From Microvirga sp052115485 (GTDB lineage: Bacteria > Pseudomonadota > Alphaproteobacteria > Rhizobiales > Beijerinckiaceae): a stretch of DNA of 64,000 nt. Shown piece by piece: positions 1-7,953 of this stretch. The number at the start of each line of letters is the position of its first letter. The stretch's first letter is position 1. The DNA lies in the NCBI RefSeq assembly GCF_052115485.1, contig NZ_JBFRGU010000004.1:522079-586078 (forward strand). Reading direction: 5' to 3'. A program made the translations under genes and the position numbers. The notes below the pieces were generated by a model. The model searched no databases. It saw only the letters and a list, made by a program, of their open reading frames with translations, and had not been told where the DNA came from.

Positions 1-174
1 GTGAAGAGCCGCAACGCCCTGATGGACGCGGCCTACGACGATCAGGTCTACGTGGATGACCGCACCATCGACAGCCACATCAAGCGCCTCCGCAAGAAGT
101 TCAAGGTCGTCGATGATAATTTCGAGATGATCGAGACGCTCTATGGCGTAGGATACCGGTTCAAGGAAAACTGA
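1..174 (+). CDS. chvI: Response regulator ChvI, C-terminal end (partial)
   Basis: End of an OmpR/PhoB-type response regulator cut by the left edge of the window. The 57 visible residues are the winged-helix DNA-binding half: the recognition-helix segment TIDSHIKRLRKKF and the closing hairpin ending YGVGYRFKEN. The first codon reads GTG but is internal to the gene. It sits 76 bp before a ChvG-type kinase on the same strand and upstream of hprK and PTS genes, which is the chvI-chvG arrangement of Rhizobiales; ChvI controls envelope, acid-stress and exopolysaccharide genes there. The receiver domain lies outside the window, so the name rests on the winged helix and the neighbours. Confidence 0.85.
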   Translation: MKSRNALMDAAYDDQVYVDDRTIDSHIKRLRKKFKVVDDNFEMIETLYGVGYRFKEN

Positions 175-250
175 GACCGGAGCAAAGCGGACTCCGGTTT
201 TGCGAAGGAAATGCGCTTGATCGAGGCCGCCGTGAACGCCAAGAAGGCTC

Positions 251-2038
251 ATGAAAGCTGATTTCATCAATGTGGAAGCCGGGGGCGAGGACCAGCCAGC
301 TCCCCGGGGGGGTCTGGCACGCCTGAAAGGCTTCGGCCGCCTCCTCTGGCTGCAGATGTCGTCGAGCCTGACGCGGCGCATCGTGGTGCTCAACCTTGCC
401 GGGCTCGTGGCGCTCCTCATCGGCTTTCTTTACCTCAACCAGTTCCGCGAGGGCCTGATCGAAGCGCGGGTGCAGAGCCTTCTGACGCAAGGTGAAATCA
501 TCGCGGGGGCGATCGCGAGTTCGGCGACCGTCGAGACCGACAACATCACCATCGATCCGGACAAGCTCCTGCAGATGCAGGCGGGGCAGACGGAGAAATT
601 CGGCGAGGAAAATCTCTTCCCGCTCGAATTCTCCATCAACCCCGAACGCGTCGCGCCGCTGCTCCGCCGCCTGGTGACGCCGACGGGAACGCGCGCGCGC
701 ATCTATGACCGGGACGGCGCGCTGCTTCTCGATTCCCGCGCACTGTATTCGCGCGGCGATATCCTGCGTCTCGACCTGCCGCCGGTGACGGACGAAGACA
801 CGAATTTCTTCGAACGCACCTGGAACAGCGTCCGTACCTTTTTCCGCCGCAAACGGCGCGCGGGGGTGGAAGAAATCGGCCCGGTCAACGGCAAGTCCCT
901 GCCGGAAGTGCAGCAGGCCTTCCTGGGCAAGCAATCGGACGAAGTGAGAACCAATGCGCGAGGCGAAACCATCGTCTCCGTGGCGGTGCCGATCCAGCGC
1001 TTCCGCTCCATTCAGGGCGTGCTTCTGCTGTCCACGCAGGGCAACGACATCGATTCCATCATCGCCTCCGAACGCATGGCCCTGCTGCAGGTCTTCCTGA
1101 TCGCCGCCATCGTCATGATCGTACTTTCGCTGCTTCTCGCGGGCGCCATCGCTGGGCCGGTGCGGCGTCTGGCGGAAGCCGCCGAGCGGGTGCGGTGGGG
1201 CACGAAGTCGCGCCAAGAAATTCCTGACTTCACCAATCGGTCGGACGAAATCGGCCACCTGTCGGGTGCGATCCGCGACATGACGCGGGCACTCTACAAC
1301 CGTATCGACGCCATCGAGAGCTTCGCCGCCGACGTGGCGCACGAATTGAAGAACCCGTTGACCTCCCTTCGCAGCGCGGTCGAAACCTTGCCGCTCGCCC
1401 GTAGCGACGAGTCGAAACAACGTCTCATGTCGATCATTCAGCACGACGTGAAGCGCCTCGATCGCCTGATCACGGATATCTCCGACGCGTCGCGGCTCGA
1501 TGCCGAACTCGCCCGAGCGGATGCGGAAGTGGTCGACGTGGCGCGCCTTCTGGAAACGGTCGTCTCGGTCGCCAACGAGCGGCGGCACGCGCACGATCCG
1601 TTGATCCGCCTCGAGATCGCGCGCTCGGCTTCGCGGCGCAATGACTTCCTGATCTTCGGTCATGATAGTCGCCTGGGACAGGTGTTCAACAACCTGTTCG
1701 ACAACGCCCGCTCCTTCTCGCCGCCGGACGCAACCGTTCAGGTGACTTTGCGCCGCCGCCGCAACGAGGTCGAGGTGGCTGTGGAGGATAGCGGGCCCGG
1801 CATCGAGCCTCATGCCCTCGACCGAATTTTCGAGCGCTTCTATACCGACCGCCCGGAGCAAGGCTTCGGCCAGAATTCCGGCCTTGGCTTGTCGATCTCG
1901 CGCCAGATCGTGGAAGCGCATCGCGGTACGATCCGGGCCGAGAACCGGGTGGGCGCGCCCGGCGAAGACGGAGAGCCGACGCGCCTTGGAGCGCGTTTCA
2001 TCATCCGCATCCCCGCCGCCGGCCAAAATCATGGATAG
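251..2038 (+). CDS. chvG: Sensor histidine kinase ChvG (ExoS)
   Basis: Membrane-bound histidine kinase of 595 residues, partner of the ChvI regulator just upstream. A cytoplasmic N-terminal tail is followed by a first membrane helix at about 44-63, a long periplasmic sensor region rich in charged residues, a second helix at about 277-302, a HAMP linker, the phospho-acceptor H-box (ADVAHELKNPLTSL, His364) and an ATPase domain with N-box (NNLFDNARSFS), G1 (DSGPGI) and G2 (GLGLSI) motifs. The length and the short cytoplasmic leader fit ChvG/ExoS, which in rhizobia senses acid or envelope stress and is held by ExoR in the periplasm (family knowledge; no exoR in the window). It overlaps the next gene by 8 bp, so kinase and hprK are translationally coupled. 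Confidence 0.93.
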   Translation: MKADFINVEAGGEDQPAPRGGLARLKGFGRLLWLQMSSSLTRRIVVLNLAGLVALLIGFLYLNQFREGLIEARVQSLLTQGEIIAGAIASSATVETDNITIDPDKLLQMQAGQTEKFGEENLFPLEFSINPERVAPLLRRLVTPTGTRARIYDRDGALLLDSRALYSRGDILRLDLPPVTDEDTNFFERTWNSVRTFFRRKRRAGVEEIGPVNGKSLPEVQQAFLGKQSDEVRTNARGETIVSVAVPIQRFRSIQGVLLLSTQGNDIDSIIASERMALLQVFLIAAIVMIVLSLLLAGAIAGPVRRLAEAAERVRWGTKSRQEIPDFTNRSDEIGHLSGAIRDMTRALYNRIDAIESFAADVAHELKNPLTSLRSAVETLPLARSDESKQRLMSIIQHDVKRLDRLITDISDASRLDAELARADAEVVDVARLLETVVSVANERRHAHDPLIRLEIARSASRRNDFLIFGHDSRLGQVFNNLFDNARSFSPPDATVQVTLRRRRNEVEVAVEDSGPGIEPHALDRIFERFYTDRPEQGFGQNSGLGLSISRQIVEAHRGTIRAENRVGAPGEDGEPTRLGARFIIRIPAAGQNHG

Positions 2039-2480
2039 GGCCGAGACCATCTATGCAGGCTGCATCGTCCTGAACGAATCCGGCATTCTCATTCGCGGCG
2101 GCCCCAAAACGGGCAAGTCGACTCTGGCGCGCGAGCTGATTTTCCTTGCAAACCAAGCTTGCATGTTTGCGCGGCTGGTCAGCGACGACCGCACCCGGAT
2201 CGCCCCTTTCGGAAGCCGCCTCGTCGCCCGGCCTGTCGAGCCCATCGAGGGGAAAATAGAGGTGCGCGGCCTTGGAATTATACCCGTTCCCTTTGAGGAA
2301 TCAGCCGTTCTGCGCCTCGTGATCGACCTGTCGCTGGCGGACCCGATCCGTTATCCTGAGCAGGAGGAGACCGAGGTTTCGCTCTGCGGCCTCTTGCTGC
2401 CCCGGCTTGCAAGTCGAACCGGAACCCCCCTATTTGATATAGTGCTGGCGAGACTAAAGGGTGTTACGACGTGGTCGTGA
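2031..2480 (+). CDS. hprK: Short-form HPr kinase/phosphorylase
   Basis: 149-residue protein matching only the C-terminal catalytic half of HprK, the enzyme that phosphorylates and dephosphorylates HPr on a serine. The P-loop is GGPKTGKST near residues 19-27, followed by a conserved SDDRT segment. Low-GC Gram-positive HprK is about 310 residues with an N-terminal domain that is absent here; the short form is normal for alphaproteobacteria. The ATG at 2031 overlaps the chvG stop, which decides the start. Downstream lie EIIA-Man and HPr genes, the substrates of the same regulatory chain. Role inferred: couples PTS phosphorylation to ChvG/ChvI output. Confidence 0.88.
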   Translation: MDRAETIYAGCIVLNESGILIRGGPKTGKSTLARELIFLANQACMFARLVSDDRTRIAPFGSRLVARPVEPIEGKIEVRGLGIIPVPFEESAVLRLVIDLSLADPIRYPEQEETEVSLCGLLLPRLASRTGTPLFDIVLARLKGVTTWS

Positions 2481-2577
2481 CACTGTGATGAAGATTTCGT
2501 CTCAATGCTCTTGCGCTTGGCGTTGCAATGCACAAAATAGCGGCTCCGCTCCAAGGAGCGAACGGACCAGAGACATT

Positions 2578-2979
2578 ATGATTGGTATGGTGCTCGTCAC
2601 CCACGGGCAGCTCGCGACGGAATTCAAGGCCGCGCTGGAGCATGTGGTGGGAACGCAAGAGCAGCTCGAAACGATCACGATCGGCCCCGACGACGACATG
2701 GAAACCCGGCGCAAGGACATCATGGCCGCCGTGTGCCGCGTCAATTCGGGCCAGGGCGTCGTTGTTTTGACCGATATGTTCGGCGGAACGCCGTCGAATC
2801 TCGCCCTGTCGTGCATGAATGGCGGCTCGGTGGAAGTCGTCGCCGGCATCAACCTGCCCATGCTGATCAAGCTGGCCAGCGTGCGCGATGAGGAATCGTT
2901 GACCGACGCCGTGGCTCACGCTCAGGAAGCGGGACGCAAATACATCAACGTCGCTTCGCGCGTTCTGTCCGGAAAGTAA
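2578..2979 (+). CDS. PTS EIIA component, mannose family (regulatory)
   Basis: 133-residue EIIA domain of the mannose family. The phosphorylatable His9 is in MVLVTHGQLA, and the second signature DMFGGTPSNLAL is at about 64-75. It stands alone, without EIIB, EIIC or EIID domains, so it is a regulatory phosphocarrier rather than part of a sugar permease. The ATG at 2578 is chosen because homology begins at MIGMVLVTHG; an in-frame extension upstream is not credible. It is followed after 6 bp by ptsH and preceded by hprK, the alphaproteobacterial regulatory PTS cluster. No EI-Ntr (ptsP) is in the window. Confidence 0.9.
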   Translation: MIGMVLVTHGQLATEFKAALEHVVGTQEQLETITIGPDDDMETRRKDIMAAVCRVNSGQGVVVLTDMFGGTPSNLALSCMNGGSVEVVAGINLPMLIKLASVRDEESLTDAVAHAQEAGRKYINVASRVLSGK

Positions 2980-2985
2980 GCGTTT

Positions 2986-3306
2986 ATGGCCGATTCGTTC
3001 GATCAGGACTGTCCCCCAGCCCCTGTTCCCGACGGCGCATTGGCGCGTGAATTGCCCATCATCAACCGGCGCGGCCTTCATGCCCGTGCGTCGGCCAAGT
3101 TCGTCCAGATGGTCGAGCGCTACGGCTCGGACGTCACCGTAACCCGTTGCGGGGAGACCGTCGGCGGACGGTCCATCATGGGCCTTCTGACCCTGGCAGC
3201 CGCGCAGGGAACCACGATCACCGTCACCGCCAAAGGCCAGGACGCCTCGGATTGCCTGCAGGCCCTGGATGATCTCCTGGCTAATAGGTTCGGCGAGGAC
3301 GAATAA
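2986..3306 (+). CDS. ptsH: Phosphocarrier protein HPr
   Basis: 106-residue HPr. The catalytic His32 lies in NRRGLHARASAKFVQ and the regulatory serine (Ser63, equivalent to Ser46) in GGRSIMGLLTLAA. The first 22 residues are an extension compared with the usual 85-90 residue HPr. The serine and a neighbouring hprK make serine phosphorylation plausible. Encoded 6 bp after the EIIA gene, hence the same transcript. In alphaproteobacteria without sugar PTS permeases this chain signals nitrogen/carbon status and affects ChvI, stringent response and transporters (family knowledge, not shown here). Confidence 0.92.
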   Translation: MADSFDQDCPPAPVPDGALARELPIINRRGLHARASAKFVQMVERYGSDVTVTRCGETVGGRSIMGLLTLAAAQGTTITVTAKGQDASDCLQALDDLLANRFGEDE

Positions 3307-3376
3307 TCCAACGCGCACGCATTGAATCCAGCGGCCTGCAAGTCCGAGCAGCGAAGGGCTGCGCTATTCGCGTATT

Positions 3377-3480
3377 CCTCCCCCCTTGTGGGGAGCCAGG
3401 GTGGAGGTGGTAGCGCTAGCCTATTCAAGGTTGGCGCTCTCACCCCCCACCTCCAACTTCTCCCCGCACGGGGAGGAGGG
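3377..3480. repeat. Dispersed palindromic repeat, family A, copy 1
   Basis: GC-rich inverted element in the 307-bp gap between ptsH and ahcY. Outer arms are CTCCCCCCTTGTGGGGAG and CTCCCCGCACGGGGAG; the inner part carries GGGTGGAGGTGGTAGCGC facing GGCGCTCTCACCCCCCACC. Three further copies occur at 21766, 29331 and 55341. The large hairpin would also act as a transcription barrier between the PTS cluster and ahcY. Confidence 0.85.
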
Positions 3481-3525
3481 TTTTCGGCGCCAGACTGGGC
3501 AGGCCTCTCCGCTGATCGCCCGGCC

Positions 3526-3545
3526 ATATAAAGATATCTTTATAT
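3526..3545. promoter_or_regulatory. Perfect 20-bp palindromic operator upstream of ahcY
   Basis: ATATAAAGAT followed directly by its reverse complement ATCTTTATAT, 68 bp before the ahcY start, in an AT-rich island within GC-rich DNA. The position and the ATAAAGATATCTTTAT core are what I recall for SahR, the ArsR-family repressor that responds to S-adenosylhomocysteine in proteobacteria. The palindrome is seen directly; the regulator assignment is inference, and no sahR gene is in the window. Confidence 0.7.
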
Positions 3546-3613
3546 CTTGATTGCCTCTTCCGCGACTCTCTGTTAGAGAGACCGCAAGTCAACGATTATG
3601 GAAGAGACATCCC

Positions 3614-5044
3614 ATGAGCCAGGCCGCTTTGAAGGGCGCTGAAACCGCCAAGGACTACCTCGTCAAGGACATTTCGCTCGCCGATTTCGGTCGCAAGGAA
3701 ATCTCGATCGCCGAAACCGAGATGCCCGGCCTCATGGCCGTCCGCGAAGAATACGGCCCGAAGCAGCCCTTGAAGGGCGCTCGCATCGCCGGCTCGCTCC
3801 ACATGACCATTCAGACCGCCGTGCTGATCGAGACCTTGAAGGCTCTCGGCGCGGATGTGCGCTGGGTATCGTGCAACATCTATTCAACCCAGGATCACGC
3901 GGCCGCCGCCATTGCTGCCGCCGGCATCCCGGTCTTCGCCTATAAGGGCGAAACGCTCGTCGAGTATTGGGACTACACCGCCAAGCTGTTCGACTGGCAT
4001 GGCGGCGGTGTGCCGAACATGATTTTGGACGACGGCGGCGACGCCACCATGCTCGTCCACCTGGGTCTTCGCGCCGAGCAGGGCGACGTGGCCTTCCTCG
4101 ACAAGCCCGGCGCGGAAGAAGAGGAAGTCCTCTTCGCCCTCATCAAGCGCCTGCTCAAGGAAAAGCCGAAGGGCTGGTTTGCGGAAGTCGCGAAGTCCAT
4201 CAAGGGCGTGTCGGAAGAGACCACCACGGGCGTTCACCGCCTCTACATCATGGCCAAGGAAGGCAAGCTGCTCTTCCCCGCCATCAACGTCAACGACTCG
4301 GTCACCAAGTCGAAGTTCGACAACCTCTATGGCTGCCGTGAATCGCTCGTCGACGGCATCCGCCGCGGCACGGACGTGATGATGGCCGGCAAGGTCGCCA
4401 TGGTCGCCGGCTTCGGCGACGTGGGCAAGGGCTCGGCGGCTTCGCTCCGTCAGGCCGGCTGCCGCGTGCTGGTGTCGGAAGTCGATCCGATCTGCGCGCT
4501 CCAGGCCGCCATGGAAGGCTATGAAGTGACCACGATGGAGGATGCTGCTCCCCGCGCCGACATCTTCGTCACCGCGACCGGCAACAAGGACGTCATCACC
4601 CTCGATCACATGCGCGCTATGAAGGATCGGGCCATCGTCTGCAACATCGGCCACTTCGACAACGAGATCCAGGTCGCGGGTCTCAAGAACCTCAAGTGGA
4701 ACAACATCAAGCCGCAGGTGGACGAAATCACCTTCGCCGACGGTCACCGCATCATCCTGCTCTCGGAAGGCCGCCTTGTGAACCTCGGCAACGCCATGGG
4801 TCACCCGTCCTTCGTGATGTCGGCCTCCTTCACCAACCAGACGCTGGCCCAGATCGAACTCTGGAACAACGCAGGCAAGTACGAGAAGAAGGTCTACACC
4901 CTGCCGAAGCACCTGGACGAGAAGGTCGCCTCGCTGCACCTCGAAAAGATCGGCGTGAAGCTCACCAAGCTGCGCCCGGATCAGGCTTCCTATATCGGCG
5001 TGAAGGACACCGGCCCGTTCAAGCCGGATCACTACCGCTACTGA
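3614..5044 (+). CDS. ahcY: S-adenosylhomocysteine hydrolase
   Basis: 476-residue NAD-dependent adenosylhomocysteinase, which splits S-adenosylhomocysteine to adenosine and homocysteine and keeps methylation going. Conserved segments visible: GSLHMTIQTAVLIETL and NIYSTQDHAAAA at the substrate site, the Rossmann NAD motif AGFGDVGKGSA at about 264-274, and the C-terminal KPDHYRY tail that closes the NAD site. ATG 3614 is chosen over an upstream in-frame codon because homology begins at MSQAALKG and a GAAGAGA ribosome site precedes it. Monocistronic: repeat and operator upstream, intrinsic terminator downstream. Confidence 0.97.
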   Translation: MSQAALKGAETAKDYLVKDISLADFGRKEISIAETEMPGLMAVREEYGPKQPLKGARIAGSLHMTIQTAVLIETLKALGADVRWVSCNIYSTQDHAAAAIAAAGIPVFAYKGETLVEYWDYTAKLFDWHGGGVPNMILDDGGDATMLVHLGLRAEQGDVAFLDKPGAEEEEVLFALIKRLLKEKPKGWFAEVAKSIKGVSEETTTGVHRLYIMAKEGKLLFPAINVNDSVTKSKFDNLYGCRESLVDGIRRGTDVMMAGKVAMVAGFGDVGKGSAASLRQAGCRVLVSEVDPICALQAAMEGYEVTTMEDAAPRADIFVTATGNKDVITLDHMRAMKDRAIVCNIGHFDNEIQVAGLKNLKWNNIKPQVDEITFADGHRIILLSEGRLVNLGNAMGHPSFVMSASFTNQTLAQIELWNNAGKYEKKVYTLPKHLDEKVASLHLEKIGVKLTKLRPDQASYIGVKDTGPFKPDHYRY

Positions 5045-5070
5045 GCGCCTGCTCCGCTCCAAATCTCGAG

Positions 5071-5101
5071 AAAGCCCGGTTCGCGCCGGGCTTTTTCTTT
5101 T
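5071..5101 (+). terminator. Intrinsic terminator of ahcY
   Basis: Stem AAAGCCCGG / CCGGGCTTT with a TTCGCG loop followed by TTTTCTTTT, 27 bp after the ahcY stop. Confidence 0.92.
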
Positions 5102-5163
5102 GATCCGCGCACCGGTTTTCCAGCCTTCGTCAACAAGTTCTCCACACGGTTTCGGCAATAGTC

Positions 5164-5179
5164 TTAAACAGACCTTAAC
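5164..5179. promoter_or_regulatory. CtrA binding box upstream of divL
   Basis: TTAA-ACAGACC-TTAAC, an exact match to the full CtrA consensus TTAA-N7-TTAAC, 183 bp before the divL start codon in the 317-bp gap after ahcY. The remainder of this gap (5102-5361) shows no gene. The match is seen directly; binding and direction of effect are inference. Confidence 0.7.
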
Positions 5180-5361
5180 CCTCTTCCTGGCGGAGTCGCC
5201 GGTAGTCTATGGTGAGGGCGATTCGCCCGGCGCGTCGGCTTTGAAGTCTGCCGGTTGTTCCGTTCATGCGTAGACGAGGGTGTCCCAGCGCAGTTTTGGC
5301 GCCGGAGCCGATTCATTGCGCGCCGATCGACAGGCGCGAAACTTTTTGGAGGCGGCGCGGC

Positions 5362-7938
5362 ATGGCCGGGCACGGAGAATGGCGAGGCTACACATCCGAT
5401 CCGGTCATGGCGACCGGTCTCGTCTGCCTGCCTCCAAAGATCGCTCTCGGCACGCTGCTTCTCGGCACGACCGCCACCCCCGCGCTCGCGGCGCCGATCA
5501 CACTGCCCTACATGGACAAGATCAACGCGTTTATCGGCTCGCTTCCGGCGCTTGATCCGCAGAACGCAGCTTCGTTCGCGCTGGTCATGGGTCTTGTCGC
5601 GTTCTCGACCACCACTTCCATCGTGCTCCTGCGCGAGCGTCGACGTTTCGCCAGGCGCACGCAAAAATTCCGGGCAGAAATCGCAAATCTTCAGGCGGCG
5701 GACGACCGCGCGACTCTTCTCATGGGTTCGGACCGCCAGCTCCTGATCAGTTGGGTGGCGCGCGACGGCGAACCCCATTTCGAGGGTGATCCGTCGATCG
5801 CTGGAGACGGCGCGACCACGAAGCGCGCCCTGGCTTTCGGCCACTGGCTCGCTCCGGCCGATGCCGCCGCCGTCGAGCGTGCGCTCGATCAGCTTAAAAA
5901 ACGCGGCGAGAGTTTCCGCGTGACCGCGCGCACGCTGTTCAACACTTTCGTCGAAGCGGAAGGCCGCACCTTCGGCGCAAGCGCCATCCTGCGCCTGCGC
6001 GATGTGACGGGCGACCGTACAGAACTCCTGCTCGCCCGCGCCGAGCTTGTCTCCGCGAAGGGCGATCTTCGCGGCATGACGCTGCTCATCGATTCCATCG
6101 CGCATCCGCTCTGGATTCGCGATGAGACCGGCCGCTTGGTCTGGGCGAACCAAGCCTACCTTCGCGCCGTGGAAGCGGACAGCATGGAAGATGCCGCTCA
6201 CCGCTCGCTCGAGTTGATCGGCGAGCAGGCGCGGGGAGAGGCACAGCGGCTCCGCGCAAGCGGAAAGCCGTTTCATGAGCGCGTGAAAGCAGTCGTCGGC
6301 GGACGTCGCTCCGTGCTCGATGTGGTGGAATATCCGACCGGCGGCGGTAGCGCGGGCATCGCGGTCGATGTGTCCGAGCTCGATTCCGTTCGCACCGACC
6401 TGCAGCGGCAGATGGACGCCAATGTGCGTACTCTCGATCAGTTGCCGACGGCGGTTGCGATTTTCGACGGATCGCAGCATCTCGTCTTTTCAAACGAGGC
6501 CTATCAACGCCTGTGGAATCTCGATGCGGCCTTTCTCGCCTCGCGTCCCACGGACGGTGAAGTCCTGGACCGGCTCCATTCCGCTCGCAAGCTGCCCGAG
6601 CAGGCCGATTTCCGTGCGTGGAAGTCCGAGATTCACAAGAGCTACCAAAGCGTCGAATCCCGCGAAATCTGGTGGCACCTGCCGGACCGCCGCTCGCTGC
6701 GCGTGGTCATCAACCCGAACCCGCAAGGCGGCGTCACCTATCTCTTCGACGACGTGAGCGAGCGCATCGAATTGGAATCGCAAGTCAACGCGCTCACCAG
6801 CGTGCAAAGCGAAACGCTGAACACCTTGAAGGAAGGCGTTGCCGTGTTCGGCACGGACGGGCGCCTGAAACTGCACAACCGCGCCTTCGCCGAATTGTGG
6901 CACCTGCCGCCGGACGCGCTCGCCGATCATCCGCATATCGACAAGATCATCCGCGCCTGCCGTCTGCTCGCCCCACAGGAAGAGCCGTGGATCGACATCC
7001 GTGGCGCCGTCGCGGGTCTTGCCGATGCGCGCATGGGCGTGAGTTGCCGCATGGATCGGCAGGACGGCTCGTCCCTCGATTGCGCCGCGCAGCCCCTGCC
7101 CGACGGCGCGACCCTTCTCACCTTCATCGACGTGACCGCGAGCGTGAACGTGGCGCGTGCGCTCACCGAGCGCAACGATGCGCTGGAGCGCGCCTCGCGC
7201 CTGCGCGACGAGTTCGTCCACCACGTTTCTTACGAGTTGCGCTCGCCGCTCACCAATGTCATCGGTTTCGCGCAACTGCTCAGCGAAGAGACTGTCGGCC
7301 CGCTCAACGACCGCCAGCGCGACTATGCCGATCACATCATGCGCTCATCGGGCTCGCTGCTCGCGATCCTCAACGACATTCTCGATCTGGCCTCCATCGA
7401 TACGGGCTCGCTGGAGCTGATGCCGGAGATCGTCGATATCCGCTCGACCATCGACGCTGCCATGCGCGGTCTCGAAGATCGCTTGGCGGAAGCCTCGATC
7501 GAGGTGAGGATCGACGCCCCCGCCGATATCGGCTCCTTCGTCGCCGACGGTAAACGCATCCGCCAGATTCTGTTCAACCTGCTTTCCAACGCGGTCGGTT
7601 TCTCCGCGCCGGGTCAGACCATTCACGTCCGCGCCCGAAAGGGAGGCGGCGAGGTGGTGCTCGAGGTCCGGGACCAGGGACGCGGCATTCCGCCCGAGAT
7701 CAAGGCGAAGGTGTTCGAGCGTTTTGAGAGCCACACGCTCGGCACGCGTCATCGCGGCGTCGGCCTCGGCCTTGCCATCGTGCGCTCCTTCGTGGAACTG
7801 CATGGCGGGCGGGTGGAACTGATCTCAGCCCCTGGTGAAGGCACGACCGTGATGTGCACATTCCCCATGGAACGCCGGGAAGCGCCGCAGGATGGTCGAT
7901 CCGGCCAGAATGCGGTACCACCGCTGGCTGCCGAATAA
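5362..7938 (+). CDS. divL: DivL-type tyrosine pseudo-histidine kinase
   Basis: 858-residue membrane sensor kinase homologue. Two hydrophobic segments (about 26-43 and 69-90) anchor it; several PAS-like regions fill roughly 230-580; then comes the H-box FVHHVSYELRSPLTNVIGF, in which the phospho-acceptor histidine is replaced by tyrosine (Tyr624), followed by a complete ATPase domain (NLLSNAVGFS, DQGRGIP, GVGLGLAI). H-to-Y replacement is the hallmark of DivL, which acts through the CckA kinase to control CtrA. ATG 5362 is chosen because TTGGAGG lies 9 bp upstream. The next gene is tsaE, the usual divL neighbour. A CtrA box lies upstream. Confidence 0.9.
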   Translation: MAGHGEWRGYTSDPVMATGLVCLPPKIALGTLLLGTTATPALAAPITLPYMDKINAFIGSLPALDPQNAASFALVMGLVAFSTTTSIVLLRERRRFARRTQKFRAEIANLQAADDRATLLMGSDRQLLISWVARDGEPHFEGDPSIAGDGATTKRALAFGHWLAPADAAAVERALDQLKKRGESFRVTARTLFNTFVEAEGRTFGASAILRLRDVTGDRTELLLARAELVSAKGDLRGMTLLIDSIAHPLWIRDETGRLVWANQAYLRAVEADSMEDAAHRSLELIGEQARGEAQRLRASGKPFHERVKAVVGGRRSVLDVVEYPTGGGSAGIAVDVSELDSVRTDLQRQMDANVRTLDQLPTAVAIFDGSQHLVFSNEAYQRLWNLDAAFLASRPTDGEVLDRLHSARKLPEQADFRAWKSEIHKSYQSVESREIWWHLPDRRSLRVVINPNPQGGVTYLFDDVSERIELESQVNALTSVQSETLNTLKEGVAVFGTDGRLKLHNRAFAELWHLPPDALADHPHIDKIIRACRLLAPQEEPWIDIRGAVAGLADARMGVSCRMDRQDGSSLDCAAQPLPDGATLLTFIDVTASVNVARALTERNDALERASRLRDEFVHHVSYELRSPLTNVIGFAQLLSEETVGPLNDRQRDYADHIMRSSGSLLAILNDILDLASIDTGSLELMPEIVDIRSTIDAAMRGLEDRLAEASIEVRIDAPADIGSFVADGKRIRQILFNLLSNAVGFSAPGQTIHVRARKGGGEVVLEVRDQGRGIPPEIKAKVFERFESHTLGTRHRGVGLGLAIVRSFVELHGGRVELISAPGEGTTVMCTFPMERREAPQDGRSGQNAVPPLAAE

Positions 7939-7953
7939 GGGATTCGCGCGCGG

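Noticed and set aside
3485..3613. Possible SAH riboswitch before ahcY
   Set aside because: The interval is taken by repeat DNA and an AT-rich palindrome; no conserved SAH-riboswitch core was seen.
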